Assembly: GCA_021775255.1 (NCBI GenBank)
Contig: JAJFIA010000009.1
Location: 1-64,000 of the forward strand
From: Roseovarius sp.
GTDB lineage: Bacteria; Pseudomonadota; Alphaproteobacteria; Rhodobacterales; Rhodobacteraceae
Direction of reading: 5' to 3'
Length of the DNA: 64,000 nt
The notes below the pieces were generated by a model. That model was not told the DNA's origin and did not search any database. It saw only the letters and a program-made list of their open reading frames with translations. How positions within the stretch are numbered: position 1 is the first letter of the stretch; every line of letters begins with the position of its first letter. Position numbers and translations under genes: made by a program. Shown in pieces: positions 45,436 through 54,213 of the stretch.

Positions 45436-46106
45436 GCGGCACCGCTTTCGCTTGCGGCCTCATCCGCCAGCAGCCATTTGAAAAACCCGGTTGCCAGAAC
45501 CGCGGCGACAAGCTGAACCGCAACGAAAGCCGCCACATTTGAGGGATGAATCCCGGCAAAAGTATCGGAGAATCCGCGCGCGATTGTCACCGCCGGATTG
45601 GCGAATGAGGTTGACGAGGTAAACCAATAGGCGGCGGTGATATATAGCCCCACGGCCATCGGCACCGCATCGGGCCGCGCCTTGAGACAGGCCAGAATGG
45701 TGCCGACTAGGCCGAATGTGGCGATAAACTCACCCATCCATTGCCCCGGCCCGCTGCGCATTGTGGTAGAGGCCTCCAGCAGATTGAGGTCAAACATGAA
45801 ATGCGCGGCAAACACGCCGATAATGCCGCCGATGATCTGCGCCAGCACGTAAAGGCTGGCATCACCGGGCGATATTTCGCGGCGCAGGGCAAAGCTGAGC
45901 GTGACCGCCGGGTTGAAATGCGCGCCTGAAATTGGCCCGAACACCGTGATCAGCACCACAAGAATGGCCCCTGTCGGGATGGTATTGCCCAAAAGCGCAA
46001 TCGCCACGTTCCCCCCGGCAAGGTTTTCGGCCATGATGCCTGATCCCACAACCGTGGCCAGCAATGAAAAAGTGCCCAGCCATTCGGCCATCAATCTGCG
46101 TATCAC
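45432..46106 (-). CDS. aqpS: Aquaglyceroporin of the arsenic-associated (AqpS-like) type
   Basis: A 224-aa six-helix channel of the MIP family with both NPA boxes intact (GAHFNPAVTLS and SFANPAVTIARG). In Sinorhizobium meliloti the aquaglyceroporin AqpS stands in the ars operon in place of a pump and lets arsenite diffuse out. Here it is the first gene of an operon with a C-S lyase, arsD and arsA, which supports that assignment. Upstream (46107-46360) is a palindrome but no arsR. Confidence 0.85.
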   Translation of the reverse strand: MIRRLMAEWLGTFSLLATVVGSGIMAENLAGGNVAIALLGNTIPTGAILVVLITVFGPISGAHFNPAVTLSFALRREISPGDASLYVLAQIIGGIIGVFAAHFMFDLNLLEASTTMRSGPGQWMGEFIATFGLVGTILACLKARPDAVPMAVGLYITAAYWFTSSTSFANPAVTIARGFSDTFAGIHPSNVAAFVAVQLVAAVLATGFFKWLLADEAASESGAA

Positions 46107-46179
46107 CGGTTTAGCTCCTTTATGTCATTCACGTGTCTCTGCTCTCGTGTATTCAGGTAGCCGCCCAAAAATATCCACT

Positions 46180-46197
46180 ATTCGGGAATTACCGAAT
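46180..46197. promoter_or_regulatory. Palindrome upstream of the aquaporin-ars operon (candidate operator)
   Basis: ATTCGG and CCGAAT, 6 bases apart, lie 74 bp before the aquaporin start in an AT-rich stretch. ArsR-type repressors bind such dyads; no regulator gene is in the window, so the assignment is a guess. Confidence 0.35.
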
Positions 46198-46360
46198 TAA
46201 CTACTAAACAAAGCCGGTTTTATTGTCAAGCACCGCAAACAAGAGCTGCAGAAACCTGAAGTTATGATGGCAAAGAAAGCCACAGCCGCAAGCTGGCAAA
46301 TCTATAAAATACAATAATTTCAGAGCCTTGCAGGCGTCATCACGGGGTATTGCCCAGTAC

Positions 46361-48805
46361 TCACAACTTTGCGCGCGCGCCTTTTGGATCATAGATTGGC
46401 CGCAATGAGGCTTCGGCCGTCACCCGGCTGCCTGCCACGTCAATCTCATAGCTTGAGGCCAGAACCTGTTCCACGGTTTCGCCTTTGCATGGCACATAGC
46501 CCATGCCGATGGCCGCCCCCAGATGATGGCCGTAATTGCCCGAACTGAGATAGCCCACGATCTCGCCATCGCGGATCACCGGCTCGTTGTGATACAAAAG
46601 CGGCTCGGGATCGGTCAGTTTGAACTGCATCATGCGGGTTTGCAGCCCCTCATCACGCTTGCGCAGTACCGCATCGCGGCCGATGAAATCCGGCTTGGCG
46701 GCTTTCACAGCAAATCCAAGCCCGGCCTCAAGCACGTGATCCTCACAGGTGATGTCATGGCCAAAATGCCGGAAGCCCTTTTCGATCCGGCAGCTATCCA
46801 TCATATGCATGCCGCACATCTTCATGCCGTGCGCCTGCCCGGCCTCTTGCAGCACCTCAAAGGCATGCCCGGCCATATCGGCGCTTACATAAATCTCCCA
46901 TCCCAGCTCGCCCACATAGGTAATCCGGTGCACCCGCGCGAGGCCCAGCCCCAGCTCAATTTCCTGCGCCGTGCCAAACGGGTTGACCGCATTCGAGAAA
47001 TCATTGGGCGAGACCGCCTGCAGCACCTCGCGCGCCTTTGGCCCCATCACCGCCAGCACGCCTTCGCCCGCCGTTACATCGGTGATCACCACGTTGAAAT
47101 TGCCCTTGTGGCGCATCATCCATGTCTGATCCGCCAGCCGCGTGGCGGCGGGGGTGACCACCAGATAAGCCAGCGCGCCAAGCCGCGTCACGGTCACATC
47201 CGCCTCAATCCCGGCGCGGTTGTTAAGGAACTGCGTATAGACGATCCTGCCCGCCGGCACCGAATAATCGCCGCCGCCGATGTAATTCATAAATGCCTCG
47301 GCATCCGGCCCCTCGACGCGGATTTTGCCAAAGGACGACATATCATACATGCCCACGCCTGTACGGATGGCCTTATGCTCGGCTGCGGCATTTTCAAACC
47401 AGTTTTGCCGCTTCCATGAATATTCATAATCCCGCGCCTGCCCCTCATGGGCAAACCAGTTGGGCCGTTCCCAGCCCGCCGCTTCGCCCATCACAGCGCC
47501 AATTTTCAGCAGGTGATGATGGAAGGGCGAGCGCCGCACACCGCGCGCGGTGCGTTTTTGCAGATAGGGGAAATGATCGGCGTAAAGCAGGCCCAGCGTT
47601 TCCTTGGAGCGCTCATAGAGATAATGCTTGTTGCCCTGAAACGGCTGCATCCGGGCAATATCCACATCCCCCAGATCAAACGGCTTTTCACCGCTGTCCA
47701 TCCATTGGCTCAGCGCGTGGCCCGCGCCCCCCGCCGACTGAATGCCGATCGAATTGAACCCGGCAGCAACCCAGACGTTATCCATCTCGGGCGCCAGCCC
47801 CAGATGATAGGCATCATCGGGGGTAAAGCTTTCCGGCCCGTTGAAAAACGTATGTATGCCCGCCTCGGCCAGCATTGGCATCCGGTTGCAGGCCGCTTCC
47901 AGAATGGGCTCGAAATGATCAAAATCCTCGGGAAGCTGATCGAATTCAAAATTCTCAGGGATACCCTTCATGCCCCAGGGTTTGGACTGCGGCTCAAACG
48001 CGCCCAGCATGATCTTGCCCGCGTCTTCCTTGTAATAGGCGCATTCATCGGGCACCCGCAGCACCGGTAATTGCGTGAGGTCGGCAATCGGCTCGCTCAC
48101 AATATAAAAATGCTCACAGGCATGCAGCGGCACGTTGGTATTCAGCATCCGGCCCACGCCGTGCCCCCACATACCGGCGCAATTCACCACCATATCGCAG
48201 GCGATATGGCCCTGATCACCATCCTCGGCCTGCCAGTCCACACCGGTGATCCTGCGGCCATCACGCACAACACCCGTCACCTTCACCCGCTCTTTGATCA
48301 CCGCACCGCGTTGCCGCGCGCCCTTGGCCATGGCGAGGGCAATATTGGCCGGATCGCCCTGCCCGTCTGTGGGCAGCCAGACGCCGCCGGTGACCCCTTC
48401 AAGATTGATATGGCCGTATTTATCCTTGACCTCAGCCGGGGAAAGCTCCTCCACCGGCACACCAAAGGCGCGCGCCATGGCGGCCTGACGAAACAGCTCT
48501 TCTTTACGCTCATTGGTCAACGCCACCGAGACCGAGCCAACCTGCCGCAGGCCCGTGGCCACGCCGGTTTCTTCCTCAAGCCCGTTATAAAGCTCGGCCG
48601 AATAGCGCGCCAGCTTGGTCATGTTGGATGAGGCCCTGAGCTGCCCGATGAGGCCAGCGGCATGCCATGTGGTGCCCGATGTAAGCTGCTTGCGTTCCAG
48701 CAGGATAACATCTTTCCAGCCAAGCTTTGCCAGATGATAGGCCACCGAACAGCCGATCACCCCCCCGCCGATAATAACCACACGCGCCTTTGAAGCCAGA
48801 TCCAT
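46361..48805 (-). CDS. FAD-dependent dehydrogenase fused to GcvT (dimethylglycine/sarcosine dehydrogenase-like)
   Basis: An 814-aa protein. Residues ~8-30 are the FAD-binding Rossmann motif (VVIIGGGVIGCSVAYHLA); His48 in SGTTWHAAGL matches the covalent FAD-attachment site of DMGDH/SARDH enzymes. The DAO-type domain runs to ~400 and the C-terminal half is a GcvT-like tetrahydrofolate-binding domain (TYVGELGWEIYV, MMDSCRIEKGFRHFGHDI). Such enzymes demethylate N-methylated glycines and pass the methyl group to folate. Start 48805 has GGGAG upstream. It stands alone; substrate choice among dimethylglycine, sarcosine or others cannot be read. Confidence 0.9.
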   Translation of the reverse strand: MDLASKARVVIIGGGVIGCSVAYHLAKLGWKDVILLERKQLTSGTTWHAAGLIGQLRASSNMTKLARYSAELYNGLEEETGVATGLRQVGSVSVALTNERKEELFRQAAMARAFGVPVEELSPAEVKDKYGHINLEGVTGGVWLPTDGQGDPANIALAMAKGARQRGAVIKERVKVTGVVRDGRRITGVDWQAEDGDQGHIACDMVVNCAGMWGHGVGRMLNTNVPLHACEHFYIVSEPIADLTQLPVLRVPDECAYYKEDAGKIMLGAFEPQSKPWGMKGIPENFEFDQLPEDFDHFEPILEAACNRMPMLAEAGIHTFFNGPESFTPDDAYHLGLAPEMDNVWVAAGFNSIGIQSAGGAGHALSQWMDSGEKPFDLGDVDIARMQPFQGNKHYLYERSKETLGLLYADHFPYLQKRTARGVRRSPFHHHLLKIGAVMGEAAGWERPNWFAHEGQARDYEYSWKRQNWFENAAAEHKAIRTGVGMYDMSSFGKIRVEGPDAEAFMNYIGGGDYSVPAGRIVYTQFLNNRAGIEADVTVTRLGALAYLVVTPAATRLADQTWMMRHKGNFNVVITDVTAGEGVLAVMGPKAREVLQAVSPNDFSNAVNPFGTAQEIELGLGLARVHRITYVGELGWEIYVSADMAGHAFEVLQEAGQAHGMKMCGMHMMDSCRIEKGFRHFGHDITCEDHVLEAGLGFAVKAAKPDFIGRDAVLRKRDEGLQTRMMQFKLTDPEPLLYHNEPVIRDGEIVGYLSSGNYGHHLGAAIGMGYVPCKGETVEQVLASSYEIDVAGSRVTAEASLRPIYDPKGARAKL

Positions 48806-48944
48806 ATCCCATCTCCCGAATGTCAGGTATTTTGACACAGTTATGACAGGTCAAACATCACGGGGTATGGCTGTTTGCGTCACCCATCCAGTAAATTTCA
48901 GCACCTATGCGGCGGATGGGGGCTATAGCCTTGCCTGTACACGG

Positions 48945-48978
48945 AAAAAAGCCCCGCGAAATCAATCGCGGGGCTTTT
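48945..48978. terminator. Bidirectional intrinsic terminator downstream of ald
   Basis: GCCCCGCG and CGCGGGGC with an 8-base loop, flanked by A-run and T-run (AAAAAA and TTTT). It ends the minus-strand ald transcript 30 bp after its stop. Confidence 0.85.
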
Positions 48979-49008
48979 GTTCAAAGTGGCCGGTAAAGGC
49001 GGCCCCTA

Positions 49009-50127
49009 TCAGCCGTTGATCGCGGCATCCGCCGTGATCACATCAAGGCCCAGCGCCTCGCCCACGGCGGCATAGGTCAGCTTCCCGGCATGGACGTTCA
49101 GGCCGTTTTTCAGGTGCGCATCATCGGCACAGGCCTTTTTCCAGCCCTTACCGGCCAGGGCCAGCATGAAGGGCATGGTGGCATTGCCCAGCGCCAGGGT
49201 GGAGGTCCGCGCCACAGCGCCGGGCATGTTGGCCACGCAGTAATGCATGATGCCGTCAATCTCATAAATCGGGTCGGCGTGGGTTGTGGCGTGGGAGGTC
49301 TCAAAGCAACCGCCCTGATCAATCGCCACGTCCACCAGCGCCGCACCGGGCTTCATGCTGGCGAACTGATCGCGACGGACAAGCTTGGGGGCCGCAGCAC
49401 CATGCACCAGAACCGCGCCGATCACCAGATCAGCCTGTACCAGATGCTCGGCCAGCAGCCCGGCCGAGGAATAGCCGGTGCGAAACTGCGACCCGAATAC
49501 ATCATCAAGATAGCGAAGCCGGGGCAAGGAACGATCCAGAACCGTCACTTCCGCGCCCATGCCGGCGGCAATCCGCGCCGCGTGGGTGCCAACAACACCG
49601 CCACCAATCACCAGAACCCGGGCCGGGCCAACACCGGGCACGCCGCCCATCAGCACACCGCGCCCGCCATTGGCTTTTTGCAATGTCCACGCACCAACCT
49701 GCGGTGCCAGACGCCCGGCCACTTCCGACATCGGCGCAAGCAGTGGCAGGCCGCCCATGCGGTCGGTTACTGTCTCATAGGCAATCGCGGTGCAGCCGGA
49801 TGCAAGCAGGTCTTTGGTCTGGGCCGGATCGGGCGCAAGATGCAGATAGGTGAACAAAAGCTGCCCCTCGCGCAGCATTTTGCGCTCAACGGCCTGCGGC
49901 TCCTTTACCTTGACGATCATATCGGCACTGGCGAAAATTTCTTCCGCCGTGTCGATGATCACCGCACCGGCGGCAACATAATCGGCGTCGGCAAAGCCCG
50001 CGCCAACACCGGCACCGGCCTGAATGATTACGTCATGGCCATGGCCAACGGCTTCCTGTGCCGCATTTGGCGTCATGCCAACGCGAAACTCCTGCGGTTT
50101 GATCTCTGTCGGGCATCCGATTTTCAT
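49009..50127 (-). CDS. ald: Alanine dehydrogenase
   Basis: A 372-aa NAD-dependent alanine dehydrogenase interconverting L-alanine and pyruvate plus ammonia. Signatures: KIGCPTEIKPQEFRVGMTP, VKVKEPQ with catalytic Lys, LFTYLHLA with catalytic His, and the NAD-binding RVLVIGGGVVGTHAA; HYCVANMPGAVARTST closes the active site. ATG 50127 has AAGGA upstream. The adjacent divergent Lrp-type gene is the likely regulator (AldR). A strong terminator follows. Confidence 0.95.
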   Translation of the reverse strand: MKIGCPTEIKPQEFRVGMTPNAAQEAVGHGHDVIIQAGAGVGAGFADADYVAAGAVIIDTAEEIFASADMIVKVKEPQAVERKMLREGQLLFTYLHLAPDPAQTKDLLASGCTAIAYETVTDRMGGLPLLAPMSEVAGRLAPQVGAWTLQKANGGRGVLMGGVPGVGPARVLVIGGGVVGTHAARIAAGMGAEVTVLDRSLPRLRYLDDVFGSQFRTGYSSAGLLAEHLVQADLVIGAVLVHGAAAPKLVRRDQFASMKPGAALVDVAIDQGGCFETSHATTHADPIYEIDGIMHYCVANMPGAVARTSTLALGNATMPFMLALAGKGWKKACADDAHLKNGLNVHAGKLTYAAVGEALGLDVITADAAING

Positions 50128-50203
50128 GGGGGCATTCCTTTTCATGCGTGGTTTGCCGCACCCTGCCGCATCCTGCGTGCAATTGGGTTGAAATATTCAC
50201 CGG

Positions 50204-50220
50204 AGAATGCAAATAATTCT
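50204..50220. promoter_or_regulatory. AT-rich dyad between ald and the Lrp gene (candidate AldR/Lrp site)
   Basis: AGAAT and ATTCT are separated by seven A/T-rich bases, in the 140-bp divergent region; an AGAAT-like half-site follows closely. This resembles Lrp/AsnC sites in form. No experimental support. Confidence 0.4.
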
Positions 50221-50267
50221 GAAGAATACTCTGGAATACCCGGATTTCTTCGAAAGGTCTTGCGTCA

Positions 50268-50726
50268 ATGTCCCTTGATTCGATTGATCGTCGCTTATTA
50301 ACCGCCTTGCAAAAGCAGGGCCGCATCTCAAATGCCGATCTTGCCGACAAGGTCAATCTCTCGGCCAGCGCCTGCCACCGCCGGGTGCAGCGGCTTGAGG
50401 CTGAGGGTTATATCGCGGGCTATGTCGCCTTGCTGAATGCCCGCAAACTGGGCGTTGCCGCCACGGTTTTTGTTGAGATCACCCTCTCCACTCAGGCCGA
50501 TGAGGTGCTGGAGGCGTTTGAAAAGGCCGTGGCGCGTATTCCCGATGTGCTGGAATGCCACCTGACTGCCGGTGCGGCGGATTATATCCTCAAAATCGTG
50601 GCGGAAAATACCGATGATTTTGCCCGTATCCACCGGCAATATCTGACCCGCCTGCCCGGCGTGGCCAAGATGCAATCGAGCTTTGCCCTGCGCACCGTTT
50701 TCAAAACAACCGCCCTGCCGGTTTAG
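50268..50726 (+). CDS. Lrp/AsnC-family transcriptional regulator (probable AldR)
   Basis: A 152-aa regulator: N-terminal HTH (SIDRRLLTALQKQGRISNAD, LADKVNLSASACHRRVQRLE) and a C-terminal RAM ligand-binding domain (VLECHLTAGAADYILKIVAE). It is divergent from ald, the usual arrangement for AldR-type activators that switch on alanine dehydrogenase with alanine or a related amino acid as ligand. The 5' region contains an A/T-rich dyad. Confidence 0.88.
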   Translation: MSLDSIDRRLLTALQKQGRISNADLADKVNLSASACHRRVQRLEAEGYIAGYVALLNARKLGVAATVFVEITLSTQADEVLEAFEKAVARIPDVLECHLTAGAADYILKIVAENTDDFARIHRQYLTRLPGVAKMQSSFALRTVFKTTALPV

Positions 50727-50845
50727 GGGCAGGGCGGCACTGATCAAGTTTGGTGTCTGGCGCAAAGCCGCTTCGGAACTAAGCTGGAATTACCCCGAAA
50801 AGGCATGTGGGGACGCGCGCCAGACACCGGACCAAGACAGCAACC

Positions 50846-51382
50846 TCAGGTGGCAGGACCGTTACAGGTGCTTTGACCATAGTTATTGCTGTCATTGGTT
50901 TCTGTGGTGTCGTCGTTATGATCGGCGGCGATCAGAAATTCGACACTGCTATGATATTGCGATGCGCCCCAGGCCCCGGCGGGGATGGTTTTGCTGCGCA
51001 ATGTGCTTTGATTGGGGGCAAGCTGTGGCACGGTGATGGTGCTGTTATAGCCGTCATTGAAGCCGATATAGACATCCGATGAGGCGGCAATACCATTGCC
51101 AACATTCTTGACGTAGAAGTAAATCTTCTGGTTGCCCCCATTCCACGGGCCGCAAAAGCCTGAATTGGGCAGGCCGGAATTGCCACTGTGCCACGGCAGG
51201 ATCACCAGATCAGCCTTGGCAACACCATGCCCGCCCTTTTGCGGTGCGGTTCTGATCCCCAGATCCGTTGCCCCATCCGAGCGTTTCAGGCGCAGGCTAC
51301 CGGCATCCGCAGAGGCGGCACCAACTATCATGGCAGAAATCAAAGCGATCAGCTTGATGTTATTTGTCATTGAATTTGTCAT
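50846..51382 (-). CDS. Secreted CARDB-like protein
   Basis: A 178-aa protein with a signal peptide (IKLIALISAMIVGAASADA). The mature part resembles a CARDB (cell-adhesion-related) beta-sandwich: YFYVKNVGNGIAASSDVYIG, TITVPQLAPNQST, HSSVEFLIAADHNDDTTETN. Three Cys are present. ATG 51382 has AGAGGA eight bases upstream. It lies downstream of the subtilase gene on the same strand, separated by inverted repeat copy C, and may or may not belong to that locus. Confidence 0.6.
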   Translation of the reverse strand: MTNSMTNNIKLIALISAMIVGAASADAGSLRLKRSDGATDLGIRTAPQKGGHGVAKADLVILPWHSGNSGLPNSGFCGPWNGGNQKIYFYVKNVGNGIAASSDVYIGFNDGYNSTITVPQLAPNQSTLRSKTIPAGAWGASQYHSSVEFLIAADHNDDTTETNDSNNYGQSTCNGPAT

Positions 51383-51486
51383 TGCATCATTCCTCTTAAT
51401 CATCCGTTATAAATATTGGTCGTACCGGGATGAGGAATGGTTCAAAGAAAGTTGAAAATAAAATGTAGGGCTGTCATTTTCTATAA

Positions 51487-51558
51487 TTGTAAGGTGGGTG
51501 AAACCCACGCATGCCTTGAATACATCCCAAGGGCGTGTGGGTTTCACCCACCTTGCAA
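51487..51558. repeat. Long inverted repeat, GGTGGGT family (copy C)
   Basis: Arms of about 24 bp (left begins TTGTAAGGTGGGTGAAACCC, right ends CACCCACCTTGCAA) separated by ~22 bases. It lies 38 bp after the subtilase stop. Confidence 0.75.
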
Positions 51559-51595
51559 ATAACAAATCTACAGCACAATTTAACAGCAGTCCGGA

Positions 51596-53014
51596 TCAGC
51601 AGCCGCCGGATTGCACCAGGCCGAACCCATATTTCGTATCGCGCCCGGCCGGGCCAAGATCGCGCACACCCCGGCGCAGGCTGCTGCGGGCTTTGGTCAG
51701 CGACAGCCCGCCACGCGCGGCCGTGCGCGCCAGAAGTGCCGTCACGATGGGGGCCGCATATGACGTGCCCGAAAGATAGCCGCCACCACCACCCTTGGCG
51801 GCATAAAGATCAACACCGGGGGCGGCAAATTCGATATGTGCGCCGGAATTGGCTTTGCTGTAAACCCGCCCGGCGGCATCCACCGCCGTCACCGCGATAG
51901 TATCGGGCGATCCGGCCGGATAGCGCAGTTTTGACGTGCCTTCATTGCCCGCCGCCGCCACCAGGATCATGCCTTTGGCCCGCGCCCGCGTCATCAGGCC
52001 GGCAAAGGCCTGATTGCTGCTGCCGGACATCGAAAGATTAACAATCTGCACGCTTTGGCCCAACAACCAGTCAATCCCGACGGCCACATTCTCAAGCCGC
52101 GCGCCGTTGCGGCCCTTGATATTGGCAAAGGCTTCGGCGGCATAGATTTTGGCGCCAATGGCAAAACCCGCAAGCGAACCGCCTGCGGGCTGTCCGGCGA
52201 TGATACCGGCAACTGCGGTGCCGTGATCGGTGCGCGCGGGGCGCTCCCCCTCGGCCAGAACCGAGGCCCTCGAAACGGCAACCCCGGCCAGAGCCGGGTG
52301 GGATGTGTTGACCGGGCCGTCGATCTGCCCCACCCGCACGGCGCGGCGCAATCTGCACGCCCCGCCCGGATCATCGCCGATCATCGCAGCGGCATAGATC
52401 CGGGGGCCCGCCGCCAGCCCATAGATGTGATGCTGATCAAGCACCGCGCCGGGGGCGGAATTGCCCAACAGGCTGCGGGCGCGCTCAAGGCTCAGATTGC
52501 CAGGAAAGCTGAAGAGCAACAGGGTGCGGTCCAACTGCCGCAAGGTGCGGGTTCTGAGCAGGGTGGCCCCCTGCGCCTGAAGCGCGTTGCGCGCGGCCTG
52601 CGCCTGACCGGTTGGGGCAAACACCATATATTCAGGCGATCCATCGGGCGCAGGCACCACATCACGCGCCGCGCGGGTCCGGTTGGGGGCCGCCGTGGTG
52701 CAGATGGTGATCTTGCCCAAAGGCCGGGCAATGGTGCCGGCAGTGGCCCAGCTCACCACATAGGTATCGCCCAGTTTCAGGCCGCGGCGTGGCAGGGTGA
52801 CACGGATCTGCCGGCTTGACCAGCTTTTCACCGTGAGGTTCTCAGTGCGCGCGCCCGATTTGGCCAGGATTTCGCCGGTGGGCTGGCGCGTGAAACTACG
52901 GCCAGAGATGGTCAGCGATGCGCCGGGCGAGACACATCCCGTGGCCGCAATCCGAAAATCTGCCAGGGCAAGACCGGGCCACATCATGATCAAAATCATC
53001 AAATAATAACGCAT
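51596..53014 (-). CDS. Secreted subtilase (S8) with N-terminal IPT/TIG-like domain
   Basis: A 472-aa protein. Signal peptide (MRYYLMILIMMWPGLALA); residues ~20-95 resemble an IPT/TIG beta-sandwich (SPGASLTISGRSFTRQPTG); residues ~125-205 look like an S8 propeptide; residues ~225-470 are the catalytic domain with Asp232 (VGQIDGP), His264 (TDHGTAVAG), Asn357 (AAAGNEG) and Ser418 (SGTSYAAP). It is an active-looking serine peptidase for the periplasm or outside. It begins 3 bp after the anti-sigma stop and is the fifth gene of the run from 57199. Confidence 0.92.
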   Translation of the reverse strand: MRYYLMILIMMWPGLALADFRIAATGCVSPGASLTISGRSFTRQPTGEILAKSGARTENLTVKSWSSRQIRVTLPRRGLKLGDTYVVSWATAGTIARPLGKITICTTAAPNRTRAARDVVPAPDGSPEYMVFAPTGQAQAARNALQAQGATLLRTRTLRQLDRTLLLFSFPGNLSLERARSLLGNSAPGAVLDQHHIYGLAAGPRIYAAAMIGDDPGGACRLRRAVRVGQIDGPVNTSHPALAGVAVSRASVLAEGERPARTDHGTAVAGIIAGQPAGGSLAGFAIGAKIYAAEAFANIKGRNGARLENVAVGIDWLLGQSVQIVNLSMSGSSNQAFAGLMTRARAKGMILVAAAGNEGTSKLRYPAGSPDTIAVTAVDAAGRVYSKANSGAHIEFAAPGVDLYAAKGGGGGYLSGTSYAAPIVTALLARTAARGGLSLTKARSSLRRGVRDLGPAGRDTKYGFGLVQSGGC

Positions 53015-53017
53015 GGC

Positions 53018-53635
53018 TCACTCTCCCATTTCTGCGCTGTCAACCAATGCAGAATTGGCATTCAACTGGCTCAGGGCGCTGGCCCGTGATTCCGCATCAC
53101 GGGCGGCCAGCGTATATAGGCCAAGCGCCGAAGGGCCGCCGACGATGCTCAGGTCAAGCCGCAACAGCAGGCGGCGAATATCGGCTTCGCTGGCATCCTC
53201 GGCAAAAGCCACGATCAGGGTTGGGCCATCGGCCTGAACTCCGCCGCCCCCGGCCAGATCAATGATCTCATCCGGGGCCATGACCACATAGGCGCTTTGT
53301 ACGGCAAACAACCCGATGGCAATCACCGCCGCAATCTTCCAGATATTTGACTTTGGTTGCGCCGCCGGGGCCTGCCGCGCGCCTTCCCGGTCAATATCGC
53401 GCATCAGCCGCGCCAATGCGAATTCTGAGGAGGTGGATTGCACAGGTTCGGCCAGTATTTCAGCCTGCATTTCATCGCGGATGCTGCGCAGCGCCTCAAG
53501 CTCGGCCATGAGCTGCGGATCGGCAGCCACGGCCGCTTGCATAGCCTCGCGTTCCTGCCCCTCCAGCGTATCATTGGCCAAGAACACCATCAGTGCTTCC
53601 AGCTCATCGCGGGGAATATCCATCGGGTTGTTCAT
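53018..53635 (-). CDS. Transmembrane anti-sigma factor with subtilase-propeptide-like periplasmic domain
   Basis: A 205-aa protein. The N-terminal ~90 residues (cytosolic) have an acidic helical region (RDELEALMVFLANDTLEGQE) and no zinc ligands, unlike zinc anti-sigma factors. One membrane helix (IWKIAAVIAIGLFAVQSAYV, ~97-118) precedes a periplasmic domain (~135-205) reading TLIVAFAEDASEADIRRLLL and IVGGPSALGLYTLAA, the pattern of fervidolysin-type/I9 subtilase propeptides. It overlaps the ECF sigma gene by 4 bases and the subtilase gene follows after 3 bp. Anti-sigma activity is inferred from position and layout. Confidence 0.8.
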   Translation of the reverse strand: MNNPMDIPRDELEALMVFLANDTLEGQEREAMQAAVAADPQLMAELEALRSIRDEMQAEILAEPVQSTSSEFALARLMRDIDREGARQAPAAQPKSNIWKIAAVIAIGLFAVQSAYVVMAPDEIIDLAGGGGVQADGPTLIVAFAEDASEADIRRLLLRLDLSIVGGPSALGLYTLAARDAESRASALSQLNANSALVDSAEMGE

Positions 53636-54186
53636 GACGTGGCCCTTTCCATCCGGCCAGAAAGACAGCGCAGCAGCAGCTTCTTGGCGTGAAAAATCCG
53701 TGTCTTAATGGTGCCCTCGGGCACATCTGCAACCTTGGAAATTTCGCCGTAACTCATGTCTTCATAAAACGCGAGCTCAATCGCCGAGCGGTGATCCGGC
53801 TTTAGCTGATCCATGCAGAACTTAAGGTGCTCGGCTTCCTGACTGGCCGCAAGGCACGCATTGGCATCGGGGCTGTCATCGGTCAGCTCGGGCATTTCAT
53901 CCGTAACGGTGAGCCGGGAATATTTGCGAAAATGATCCATTGTCTTCCTGTATGCTATACCAAAAACCCAAGTTTTGACCTTGGACCGGCCCTCGAACTT
54001 ACCCGCCGAGCGCCAGACATCCATAAACACTTCATGAAGTATGTCGTTGGCTTCGACCGGATCGTTCAATTTTTTTGCTATAAATCTGAAAACAGGCTTT
54101 TCAAGCTGGCGGTAAAACTCGGCGAATGCGGCTTTGTCGCCCCCGGCCATATAGGTCAAAAGCTGCTCTAAAGATGCATCACCCAT
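53632..54186 (-). CDS. ECF-type RNA polymerase sigma factor
   Basis: A 184-aa sigma-70 group 4 protein. Region 2 contains FYRQLEKPVFRFIAKKLND, ILHEVFMDVWRSAGKFEGRS and VKTWVFGIAYRKTMDHFRK; region 4 contains KPDHRSAIELAFYEDMSYGE and VPEGTIKTRIFHAKKLL. It overlaps the downstream anti-sigma gene by 4 bases, the usual coupling. No extra C-terminal domain is present. Its target promoters are unknown; the divergent region before 57199 is a candidate. Confidence 0.92.
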   Translation of the reverse strand: MGDASLEQLLTYMAGGDKAAFAEFYRQLEKPVFRFIAKKLNDPVEANDILHEVFMDVWRSAGKFEGRSKVKTWVFGIAYRKTMDHFRKYSRLTVTDEMPELTDDSPDANACLAASQEAEHLKFCMDQLKPDHRSAIELAFYEDMSYGEISKVADVPEGTIKTRIFHAKKLLLRCLSGRMERATS

Positions 54187-54213
54187 GGGTATTCCCTTGT
54201 GATTATTCTATTG

